Positions 1-6,270 of a stretch of DNA of 11,316 nucleotides are shown piece by piece. How positions within the stretch are numbered: position 1 is the first letter of the stretch; every line of letters begins with the position of its first letter. The position numbers and the translations under genes are program-made. This DNA comes from Tissierellaceae bacterium (GTDB taxonomy: Bacteria > Bacillota > Clostridia > Tissierellales > Tissierellaceae). The DNA is taken from positions 1-11,316 of the forward strand of contig JARICQ010000110.1 of NCBI GenBank assembly GCA_029264075.1, given 5' to 3'. Under the pieces are notes generated by a model that worked only from the letters and a program-made list of their open reading frames with translations, was not told where the DNA came from and ran no database searches.

Positions 1-977
1 ATGCAGTCAAGTCCACACATAGCTGCTACATAAGCTCCTATATATTTCTTTACTCTATTTACAAAAACATCAATAGCAAGTCTAGCCCTTTCATTTCCTT
101 CACCTATTGCTATTTCTAAATCTCTAAAGTCACTGCTGATTCCTGATATTCCAAGTACTCCAGATTCTTTATTTAACATTTGATTTACCTCATCAAAGGT
201 CATATTTTCTTTGTCCATTATAAAAGGGATGATGGCAGGATCTATATCGCCAGATCTAGTACCCATTACAAGACCTTCTAATGGTGTGAAGCCCATGCTT
301 GTATCTATTGTTTCCCCACCCTTTATAGCAGAAAGACTTGAACCATTTCCAAGATGACATGTAATTATATTTAAATCCTTGATATCCTTTCCCATTATCT
401 CTGCAACTCGATTTGCTACATATTTATGAGAAGTTCCGTGGAATCCGTATCTACGAATTCTATACTTTTCATAGTATTCATATGGTATTGGATAAATATA
501 GCTTGCCTTGTCCATTGTTTGATGGAAGGCAGTGTCAAATACTGCTACCATTGGAGTATTTGGCATCAACTCTTGGCATGCCTCTATTCCTGTAATGTTT
601 GGTGGATTATGTAGTGGTGCTAGCTCAACACAATCATAAAGAACTTTCATTACATCTTTATCTATTAAAACTGAGGAAGCAAATGTTTCTCCTCCATGAA
701 CAACCCTATGTCCTACTCCACCTATTTCGTCCATTGATTTAATTGCACCGTAATCTTCATTTACAATTGCCTCTAGAACTAATCCTATGGCTACCTTGTG
801 ATTTTCCATTGGCTGTTCTATTATTTCTTCATCTTTTCCTGTAGTTTCATGTTTGATTCTAGAACCTTCAATACCTATTCTCTCTACAAGTCCCTTGCAA
901 AGAACATTTTCTCCTTCCATATCTATAAGCTGATATTTTAAAGAAGAACTACCACAGTTGATTACTAATATTTTCAT
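1..977 (-). CDS. ackA: Acetate kinase, C-terminus beyond the window
   Basis: Cytosolic kinase that interconverts acetate + ATP and acetyl phosphate + ADP. With phosphotransacetylase it yields ATP at the end of acetate fermentation. The reading frame starts at ATG 977-975 and stays open to the left edge, giving 325 residues. The family is about 400 long, so roughly 70 C-terminal residues are missing, including the part holding the conserved Glu384. The N-terminus MKILVINCGSSSLK is the typical phosphate-binding start. Numbering matches the Methanosarcina enzyme exactly for R91 (in GHRVVHGGETF), H123, D148 (FDTAFHQTM), H180 (YGFHGTSHKYV) and R241 (GTRSGDIDP), so all visible catalytic residues are intact. 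The ribosome binding site reads AGAGGGGG, about seven bases before the start. The gene diverges from tmcAL. Identification is secure; only the missing end is unknown. Confidence 0.98.
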   Translation of the reverse strand, partial: MKILVINCGSSSLKYQLIDMEGENVLCKGLVERIGIEGSRIKHETTGKDEEIIEQPMENHKVAIGLVLEAIVNEDYGAIKSMDEIGGVGHRVVHGGETFASSVLIDKDVMKVLYDCVELAPLHNPPNITGIEACQELMPNTPMVAVFDTAFHQTMDKASYIYPIPYEYYEKYRIRRYGFHGTSHKYVANRVAEIMGKDIKDLNIITCHLGNGSSLSAIKGGETIDTSMGFTPLEGLVMGTRSGDIDPAIIPFIMDKENMTFDEVNQMLNKESGVLGISGISSDFRDLEIAIGEGNERARLAIDVFVNRVKKYIGAYVAAMCGLDC

Positions 978-1014
978 TTCTATTCCCCCTCTTATAATTT
1001 TTCCACATAAGTCT

Positions 1015-1043
1015 ATAATATTATATTTGTGTTAAAAAATCAA
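1015..1043 (-). promoter_or_regulatory. Candidate sigma-A promoter for ackA
   Basis: On the minus strand TTGATT (1043-1038) is followed, after 17 bases, by TATTAT (1020-1015). Transcription would start near 1008, leaving a leader of about 30 bases that contains the AGAGGGGG ribosome binding site of ackA. The -35 hexamer lies between the -35 and -10 of the opposing tmcAL promoter. The call rests on hexamer match and spacing only. Confidence 0.5.
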
Positions 1044-1054
1044 CATGTTATAAT
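1027..1054 (+). promoter_or_regulatory. Candidate extended -10 promoter for tmcAL
   Basis: A perfect TATAAT at 1049-1054 is preceded by TG at 1046-1047, giving the extended -10 form TGTTATAAT. A weak -35, TTGTGT, lies at 1027-1032 with a 16-base spacer. The transcript would start near 1061 and give a leader of about 22 bases before the ATG at 1083. It overlaps the divergent ackA promoter almost completely. It also argues against the earlier ATG at 1029, which lies upstream of the predicted transcript start. Confidence 0.55.
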
Positions 1055-1082
1055 TAAAGAAAATAAATCATGGGAGGTTTTT

Positions 1083-2330
1083 ATGAAAACTTTGGGTATA
1101 ATCGCTGAATATAATCCATTTCACTATGGCCACAAATTTCAATTAGAAGAATCTATGTCAAAAACAAAATCAGACTATTCTATAGCTATCATGAGTGGAT
1201 CTTTTGTTCAAAGAGGTGAGCCTTCTTTTGTCGATAAGTGGACAAAGGCAAGGATGGCTGTTGATAATGGATTCAATTTAGTTATAGAACTTCCCTTCAT
1301 CTATTCAGTTCAGTCTGCTGAATACTTTGCATATGGTGGTGTTAAATTATTAGATAGCTTAAATATTGTAGACTATCTTTCTTTTGGTTCTGAATCTGGT
1401 GAAATAGATGAATTAATTTTTATTGCAAAAATCTTAAAGGAAGAGCCTAAAGCTTATGTGCAGTTTTTAAGATATAATTTAAATAAAGGACTTTCTTTTT
1501 CTGTATCTAGGAGCAATGCGTTAGAAGAGTATATATCTTCTAAATATCCAAATCAAACTAAAGATTATAATCATATTTTAAAACAGTCAAATAACATCTT
1601 AGCCATAGAATACTTAAAAGCACTATTAAGATTAAATAGCTCTATAAAGCCTTTAACCATTAAAAGATCTGGTGTTGATTATAAGGATAATACAGTTTCA
1701 AATGGATTTGCTAGTGCAAGTGGAATTAGAAATATAATAGAAAAAAACGGACTGAGATCATCTGTAGACTTGCTACCTCATAATAGTTATTTAGCACTTG
1801 AAAAATATTTAGATAAATATAAAGAATTTAATAGTTTATCTAAATATCAAGATATATTGATATATTTACTTAGAACAAGCCCTCCTGATAAAATAAAAAA
1901 CTTATTAAATATTGAACAAGGTCTGGAGAATAGATTGATTCAAAAAGCATTTAAATATAAAGATATAAGTGAAATTGTAGATGCGGTAGCCACTAAAAGA
2001 TATCCCAAAACAAGAATACAGAGAATTTTGATACATTTATTACATGAGTTTTACAAGGATGACTTTGATGAGTTATCAAAATTTTATCCGTCTTATATAA
2101 GAGTACTTGCAATGGATTCGGATGGATTTAAGCTTATAAATAACATTAAAAAAAATTCAGATATACCTATAATAACTAAGTTTTCTGCTTATAGTAAATT
2201 TAATGATGATTTTATACATAAAATTATCAATTATGATAAGATCTCTAGTGATATCTTTTCCATTCCTTTAAAGTCGCAAGAAGTCTTTTCAAATCAAGAC
2301 TATTTAACTTCTCCATATATAAGACAATAA
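1083..2330 (+). CDS. tmcAL: tRNA(Met) cytidine acetate ligase, TmcAL (YlbM) family
   Basis: TmcAL activates acetate with ATP to acetyl-adenylate and transfers the acetyl group to the wobble cytidine (C34) of elongator tRNA-Met, forming ac4C. Unlike enterobacterial TmcA it does not use acetyl-CoA. The start at ATG 1083 is chosen because GGGAGGT (1072-1078) lies just upstream and because family members begin with MK-LGIIAEYNPFHxGH; the frame could open at 1029 but without a suitable site. The 415 residues equal the length of the B. subtilis protein. Visible motifs are the HxGH nucleotidyltransferase signature in EYNPFHYGH (residues 9-17), SGSFVQRGEPS (38-48), the segment FGSESG (101-106) and SASGIRN (211-217). 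It diverges from ackA, and its terminator is the palindrome just after the stop. In B. subtilis ylbM lies near rsmD and coaD; here these are also close, on the opposite strand. Confidence 0.93.
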   Translation: MKTLGIIAEYNPFHYGHKFQLEESMSKTKSDYSIAIMSGSFVQRGEPSFVDKWTKARMAVDNGFNLVIELPFIYSVQSAEYFAYGGVKLLDSLNIVDYLSFGSESGEIDELIFIAKILKEEPKAYVQFLRYNLNKGLSFSVSRSNALEEYISSKYPNQTKDYNHILKQSNNILAIEYLKALLRLNSSIKPLTIKRSGVDYKDNTVSNGFASASGIRNIIEKNGLRSSVDLLPHNSYLALEKYLDKYKEFNSLSKYQDILIYLLRTSPPDKIKNLLNIEQGLENRLIQKAFKYKDISEIVDAVATKRYPKTRIQRILIHLLHEFYKDDFDELSKFYPSYIRVLAMDSDGFKLINNIKKNSDIPIITKFSAYSKFNDDFIHKIINYDKISSDIFSIPLKSQEVFSNQDYLTSPYIRQ

Positions 2331-2337
2331 AACTCTA

Positions 2338-2387
2338 AAAGAAGCCATCTTTAAGTGATGATATCATCACTTAAAGATGGCTTCTTT
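2338..2387. terminator. Perfect 25+25 bp palindrome, probable bidirectional terminator
   Basis: Bases 2338-2362 and 2363-2387 are exact reverse complements with no spacer, so the RNA would fold into a very long stem with only a minimal loop. It begins eight bases after the tmcAL stop. Flanks are a short A run on the left and CTTCTTTGC on the right, so the U tract for tmcAL is broken. Read from the other strand the tail CTTCTTTTAGAG is slightly richer in U. This placement between convergent genes fits a terminator serving both strands. Confidence 0.75.
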
Positions 2388-2482
2388 GCTAATTAGTATT
2401 CTAATTTTAATATTTTAATTATGTATTTTCTTGCAACTTGTATACTGATAAACTTATTATTTTAATAATCAAACTTAAATAA

Positions 2483-2526
2483 GGGTATCTTTTTATTTAA
2501 AATTTCAAAAATTTTGATCAATACCC
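2483..2526 (-). terminator. Weak candidate terminator after the coiled-coil gene
   Basis: On the minus strand GGGTAT (2526-2521) can pair with ATACCC (2488-2483). Inside this, AAAATTT and AAATTTT (2515-2509 and 2505-2499) form a second 7-bp stem with a 3-base loop, and TTATTTAAG follows. The stems are AT-rich and interrupted by unpaired bases, so this is a weak call. The rest of the 2388-2566 spacer is AT-rich and I see no gene or other signal in it. Confidence 0.3.
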
Positions 2527-2566
2527 CCAACTTTAAAAGCACTATATAATTTATATTGAATATTCT

Positions 2567-3013
2567 TTAACTTGGATCTCTTAGCTCTTTTCTATTTTCA
2601 TTTATGAGTTCAATCAGTTCTTTTAACTTTTCTTGTTGTTCAAGCAATAGACCATCTGCATAATCAATTGAGCCAAGTCTTATTTCTTTTGCATTTGCTT
2701 GAGCATTGTTTACTATATGCTCTGCTCTTTGCTCTGCTCGTTTTTTGACTTCTTCTTTATTTATCAATTCTTCTAACTTCTCTTCTGCTTGCTTGGCTAT
2801 GGCATCTGCATCTTTCTGAGCTTCGTCAAGAATTCTTTCTCTTTCTTCTTTGATCCATGAAGCTTGTTTTATTTCATCTGGAAGCCTTATTCTAACGTCT
2901 GTAATTATTTCTAACAATTCTACCTTGTCTACCATTACTTTGCTAGAGAAGGGTAGACTTGTACCCGCTTCTATAATGTCCTCTATTTCATCAATCAACT
3001 TTAAAACATCCAT
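2567..3013 (-). CDS. Conserved coiled-coil protein of unknown function next to coaD
   Basis: 148 residues, soluble, with no signal peptide or membrane segment. Residues 1-50 form a predicted small helical head containing VMVDKVELLEIITDVRIRLP (27-46). Residues about 52-145 are a charged, Ala/Glu/Lys-rich, near-continuous helix likely to form a coiled coil (EERERILDEAQKDADAIAKQ and onward). Proteins of this layout beside coaD in Firmicutes are often labelled 'ATPase' or 'V-type ATPase subunit H/G-like', from resemblance to the stalk helices of ATP synthases. I see no nucleotide-binding motif, and that label should not be read as an enzyme activity. The ATG at 3013-3011 follows AGAGGAGGAT, which lies inside the end of coaD, and starts three bases after the coaD stop. 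It is therefore surely co-transcribed with coaD and is the last gene of that run. Function is unknown. Confidence 0.8.
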   Translation of the reverse strand: MDVLKLIDEIEDIIEAGTSLPFSSKVMVDKVELLEIITDVRIRLPDEIKQASWIKEERERILDEAQKDADAIAKQAEEKLEELINKEEVKKRAEQRAEHIVNNAQANAKEIRLGSIDYADGLLLEQQEKLKELIELINENRKELRDPS

Positions 3014-3016
3014 AAA

Positions 3017-3499
3017 TTATATCCTCCTCTTAAATTTGTTTTTTAAAGCTTCTTCTACTATTTCTGGCACAAAACAACTTACATTTCCACCAAACATGGA
3101 TACTTCTTTTACTATGCTTGAGCTCAGATATCCATATTTAGTACTTGACGCCATGAAGAAAGTTTCTAAATTGTTGTTTATCTTCTTGTTTACTAAAGCC
3201 ATTTGCATCTCATACTCAAAGTCAGAAACTGCTCTAAGTCCCCTAACAATACTAGTACATCCCTTCTTATAGGCATAGTCTGTGAGAAGACCATCAAAAC
3301 TATCTATTTCTACATTTTCAAATTCTTTAGTTACTTCTTTTAAGAGTACAATCCTCTCTTCTAGGGAGAAGGTTCCTTTCTTTGAAGGGTTGTTTAAGAC
3401 CGCAACTACCAAGGTCTCTACTTTTTCTGAAGTTCTCTTAATTATATCTATATGCCCATATGTGACCGGATCAAAACTGCCAGGATAAACTGCTTTCAT
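3017..3499 (-). CDS. coaD: Phosphopantetheine adenylyltransferase
   Basis: Transfers AMP from ATP to 4'-phosphopantetheine to give dephospho-CoA, the penultimate step of CoA synthesis, in the cytosol. The 160 residues match the usual length. The N-terminus MKAVYPGSFDPVTYGHIDII carries the GSFDP phosphate-binding motif and the TxGH nucleotidyltransferase signature (13-16). Further conserved segments are IVRGLRAVSDFEYE (84-97) and YLSSSIVKEV (124-133), which belong to the ATP and substrate pocket. The ATG at 3499 follows GAGGAGG by a normal distance and starts one base after the rsmD stop, so the two are translationally linked. The rsmD-coaD pairing is common in bacteria. Nothing about the gene looks abnormal. 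Confidence 0.98.
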   Translation of the reverse strand: MKAVYPGSFDPVTYGHIDIIKRTSEKVETLVVAVLNNPSKKGTFSLEERIVLLKEVTKEFENVEIDSFDGLLTDYAYKKGCTSIVRGLRAVSDFEYEMQMALVNKKINNNLETFFMASSTKYGYLSSSIVKEVSMFGGNVSCFVPEIVEEALKNKFKRRI

Positions 3500-3500
3500 T

Positions 3501-4067
3501 TTAAGCCTCCTCAGTATTTATTTTGTAAAAATCTATGATTTTATTTCCATAACTCCTATAGTCTACTTTTTTAAATCCATATATTAGATCTTCTAACTTT
3601 AATTTCTTTCCATGTTCAACTATCAACAAGCCGTCAGTTGCTAGTATATCCTCTTCCTTTATTGACTCAAAAACCCTGTCTAGTAAATTGTCTATAAGAA
3701 AAGGTGGATCAAGATATATATAGTTGAATTTTATATTCTCATCAGCAAATTTTTTGATCTCTCCAAATATATCACCTTTTATTACTTCTGCATTATTTAA
3801 AAGTTTTGTATGATTTAAATTTTCTTGTATTGTGGAGATGCTATCATAGCTATTATCTACAAAATAAACCTTCTTAGCTCCTCTGCTTAAAAATTCTATA
3901 CCTATAGCGCCAGATCCTGCAAAGGCATCTAAAGCTATACTACTAGTATTTATATCTCTAATTATATTAAAAAGAGATTCTTTTATCCTATCTTCTGTAG
4001 GTCTTACCTTACTACCTTTTGGTGCTTTTAACTTGTGTCCTTTTGATCTTCCTGAAATAACCCTCAA
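3501..4067 (-). CDS. rsmD: 16S rRNA (guanine(966)-N2)-methyltransferase, TTG start
   Basis: SAM-dependent enzyme that methylates N2 of G966 in 16S rRNA (E. coli numbering) during 30S assembly. From the TTG at 4067-4065 the product is 188 residues and begins MRVISGRSKGHKLKAPKG, the classic RsmD N-terminus. An in-frame ATG at 4106 would add 13 residues unlike the family, and the GGGAGGT at about 4078-4072 fits the TTG and not that ATG. The SAM-binding loop DAFAGSGAIGIEFLSRGA spans residues 47-64, and the target-base motif DPPF (120-123) is the expected (D/N)PP(Y/F). A candidate promoter lies in the 63-base gap after recG, so the gene may be expressed both from it and by readthrough. It overlaps nothing and is one base from coaD. 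Confidence 0.95.
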   Translation of the reverse strand: MRVISGRSKGHKLKAPKGSKVRPTEDRIKESLFNIIRDINTSSIALDAFAGSGAIGIEFLSRGAKKVYFVDNSYDSISTIQENLNHTKLLNNAEVIKGDIFGEIKKFADENIKFNYIYLDPPFLIDNLLDRVFESIKEEDILATDGLLIVEHGKKLKLEDLIYGFKKVDYRSYGNKIIDFYKINTEEA

Positions 4068-4096
4068 AATATACCTCCCATAATCAATATAACTAT

Positions 4097-4126
4097 ATTT
4101 TAACATATATATCGGTTAAATGTAAA
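4097..4126 (-). promoter_or_regulatory. Candidate promoter for rsmD-coaD
   Basis: Minus-strand TTTACA (4126-4121), an 18-base spacer and TAAAAT (4102-4097) lie in the recG-rsmD gap. The transcript would start near 4090, just upstream of the GGGAGGT that serves the rsmD TTG start, and downstream of most of the alternative ATG region. Hexamers are near consensus, but AT-rich spacers yield such matches by chance. Confidence 0.35.
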
Positions 4127-4130
4127 ATAA

Positions 4131-6200
4131 TCAATTAAAAGTAATTTCTCTATCTATTTCTTTAAACATAGTTTTAATTTTGTATTTTAATTTCTTATGT
4201 TTGTCTAGCTTTAATCTGGGATCTTCTTCTATGATCAAATTTGCCTCACTTTGAACTACCTTCAATATTTTTATATCTGATATTAAATTTGCTACTTTAA
4301 GCTCTGGTATTCCATGTTGCCTGGTACCAAAGAACTCTCCTGGACCTCTGAGCTCTAAATCTTTTTCTGAAATTTCAAATCCATCATCAGATTTTTGTAA
4401 AATTCTCATTCTTTCCATGGAGGTATTCTTTCTGCTCTCATTTATAAGAATACAGTAGGACTGATATTGACCTCTTCCTACCCTTCCCCTCAATTGATGA
4501 AGCTGTGCCAATCCAAATCTCTCGGCATTGTATACTGCCATGATATTTGAGTTTGGAACATTAACTCCTACTTCTATCACTGTAGTAGAAACAAGTATTT
4601 GAATTTCGTTTTGTTTGAATTTCTCCATAATCATGTCTTTTTCAGTAGCTTTCATTTTTCCGTGTAAGAGACCTACATTGAACTCCTTAAATATCCTTTC
4701 TTTAAAGTCAAGATACAACTCTTCGGCTGAATTCACCCTTAGTGCATCACTTTCTTCTATCAAGGGGCACACAATATAAGCTTGTCTTCCTTCTTCTATT
4801 TGTTTTCTTATAAATTCATTCATTCGCTGGATCAAATCTTTTCCAACTGCATAGGTTTCAATTTTCTTTCTTCCAGGAGGTAGTTCGTCGATTATAGAAA
4901 TATCCAGATCCCCATATATAATTAATGCAAGGGTTCTTGGTATAGGAGTAGCTGTCATGACTATGGTGTCTGGATTTCTTCCTTTTTTAGTCAATACAGC
5001 TCTTTGTTTTACCCCAAATCTATGCTGTTCATCAGTAATGGCAAGGCCTAAATTCTTAAAGTCTACACCATCTTGAATGATGGCATGGGTACCAATTAAG
5101 ACATCTATATTGCCCAGGCTTAATTCTTCTAATATTTTACCCTTATCTTTTGGCTTTAAACTTCCAACTAGCAGTTCGCATTTTATGTCAAGCTCAGAAT
5201 AAAACTGATTCAGAGCTTCAAAATGCTGCCTAGCAAGTATTTCAGTAGGAGCCATCATTACGCTTTGGTATCCAGATAAAGAGGCTTTAAACATGGCTAA
5301 GACGGCTACAATAGTCTTTCCTGATCCAACGTCCCCTTGCACAAGTCTATTCATCTGTTTGCTTGACTCCATGTCCTTTTCTATTTCTTCAAATACTCTT
5401 ATCTGAGCATTTGTTAAATTAAAGGGAAGTTTTTTTATAAACTCATCTATTTCTGGTGTATCAGCTGAATTTTTAAATATTATAGTATTTTCATCTGATA
5501 AATTCCTGTTTTTAATGGTAAACAAACCAAGTTGTAAAGTAAGCAATTCTTGAAACGCTAAAGTTTTTCTTGCCTTTTCGAGAAGCAGGTTATTTTTTGG
5601 AAAATGAATGTTTTTTACTGCCTCTTCTATAGATAAGAGATTGAATTTGCTCTTTAAATCAAGGGGAAGATATTCCTCAAGCAAATGAACATATTCTTTG
5701 ATTGCGAATCTCATTATTTTTGTAATTTCATTATTTGATATGCCCTCTGTAAGAGTATATATCGGATTGATGCTTCCAATTTTTTTCATTTTTTCAGGAT
5801 TTTCAAATACTGGGTTCATTATTTGAATTTCCATTCCATTTCTACTTACCTTTCCATTTACAACTAAACTTTGTCCTATTCTAAATTTGTTTTTCAAGTA
5901 CTCTTGATTAAACCATACCAACTGAGCATTAGATGAGTCATCCTTGACTGGTACTTTGAGAATACTTAACTTAGCTCTTGGTCTAAGAACAGTAGGCTTT
6001 CCTATGACCTCTACCTTGTGGCTAGACTTTTCTCCTAGGTCAGCTTCCCCTATAGATTTAAAGTCTGTAGTATCTTCATAATCTCTCGGTATAAAATAAA
6101 ATAAATCTCTTATAGTTAAGATGTTTAACTTCTTGAATTTTGATGCTCGCTTTGGACCTACTCCCTTTATGTATTGCACACTGTTTTCTAAATTAATCAT
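4131..6200 (-). CDS. recG: ATP-dependent DNA helicase RecG
   Basis: Branch-migration helicase that remodels stalled replication forks and Holliday junctions. The start at ATG 6200 is preferred: AAAGGAG stands six bases before it, and MINLENSVQYIKGVGPKRA fits the family. A GTG at 6230 would add ten residues without a good site. The product is 689 residues, a normal length. The N-terminal half holds the wedge (OB-fold) domain, about residues 60-140. The helicase part shows motif I GDVGSGKT (289-296), the DEQH box (390-393), motif III TATPIPRT (416-423), LLHGKM (511-516), STTVIEVGVNVP (538-549) and QLRGRVGRG (569-577). The C-terminal LRGPGEFFGTRQHG segment, typical of RecG, is present. All helicase motifs look intact. 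The gene heads the recG-rsmD-coaD run and follows the fakA terminator. Confidence 0.98.
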   Translation of the reverse strand: MINLENSVQYIKGVGPKRASKFKKLNILTIRDLFYFIPRDYEDTTDFKSIGEADLGEKSSHKVEVIGKPTVLRPRAKLSILKVPVKDDSSNAQLVWFNQEYLKNKFRIGQSLVVNGKVSRNGMEIQIMNPVFENPEKMKKIGSINPIYTLTEGISNNEITKIMRFAIKEYVHLLEEYLPLDLKSKFNLLSIEEAVKNIHFPKNNLLLEKARKTLAFQELLTLQLGLFTIKNRNLSDENTIIFKNSADTPEIDEFIKKLPFNLTNAQIRVFEEIEKDMESSKQMNRLVQGDVGSGKTIVAVLAMFKASLSGYQSVMMAPTEILARQHFEALNQFYSELDIKCELLVGSLKPKDKGKILEELSLGNIDVLIGTHAIIQDGVDFKNLGLAITDEQHRFGVKQRAVLTKKGRNPDTIVMTATPIPRTLALIIYGDLDISIIDELPPGRKKIETYAVGKDLIQRMNEFIRKQIEEGRQAYIVCPLIEESDALRVNSAEELYLDFKERIFKEFNVGLLHGKMKATEKDMIMEKFKQNEIQILVSTTVIEVGVNVPNSNIMAVYNAERFGLAQLHQLRGRVGRGQYQSYCILINESRKNTSMERMRILQKSDDGFEISEKDLELRGPGEFFGTRQHGIPELKVANLISDIKILKVVQSEANLIIEEDPRLKLDKHKKLKYKIKTMFKEIDREITFN

Positions 6201-6235
6201 AAGAAACTCCTTTTCAAAAATAAAATTCACCCTTC

Positions 6236-6241
6236 ATTATA
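6236..6241 (-). promoter_or_regulatory. Possible -10 element for recG
   Basis: A perfect minus-strand TATAAT (6241-6236) follows directly on the stem of the fakA terminator. A start near 6229 would leave a 29-base leader with the AAAGGAG site. No convincing -35 is seen at the right distance, and the -10 could be a by-product of the terminator U tract running into ATAATG. If real, recG is uncoupled from the upstream pair. Confidence 0.3.
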
Positions 6242-6270
6242 AAAACTCTACCAAAAGAGGTAGAGTTTTT
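6241..6270 (-). terminator. Rho-independent terminator of the yloU-fakA unit
   Basis: A perfect 12-bp stem (6270-6259 with 6252-6241) has a 6-base loop. On the minus strand it reads AAAAACTCTACC, loop, GGTAGAGTTTTT, with the U run inside the descending arm. Its first base is the T of the fakA stop codon, so the hairpin begins in the stop. It separates fakA from recG. Confidence 0.85.

Noticed and set aside
413..614. Two short overlapping plus-strand open frames inside ackA
   Set aside because: They run antisense to the well-conserved acetate kinase frame, lack ribosome binding sites and resemble no family.
1029..1082. Upstream in-frame ATG for tmcAL
   Set aside because: It lies before the predicted transcript start, has no ribosome binding site and adds 18 residues not seen in the family; ATG 1083 has GGGAGGT and the right N-terminus.
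2850..3488. Plus-strand open frames antisense to the coiled-coil gene and coaD
   Set aside because: Low-complexity Ser/Thr/Ile/Leu-rich shadows of clear minus-strand genes, with no translation signals. The same holds for antisense frames at 6682-7314, 7747-8196, 10087-10272 and 10276-10497.
6201..6230. GTG start adding ten residues to RecG
   Set aside because: No ribosome binding site, while ATG 6200 has AAAGGAG at six bases and gives a family-like N-terminus.
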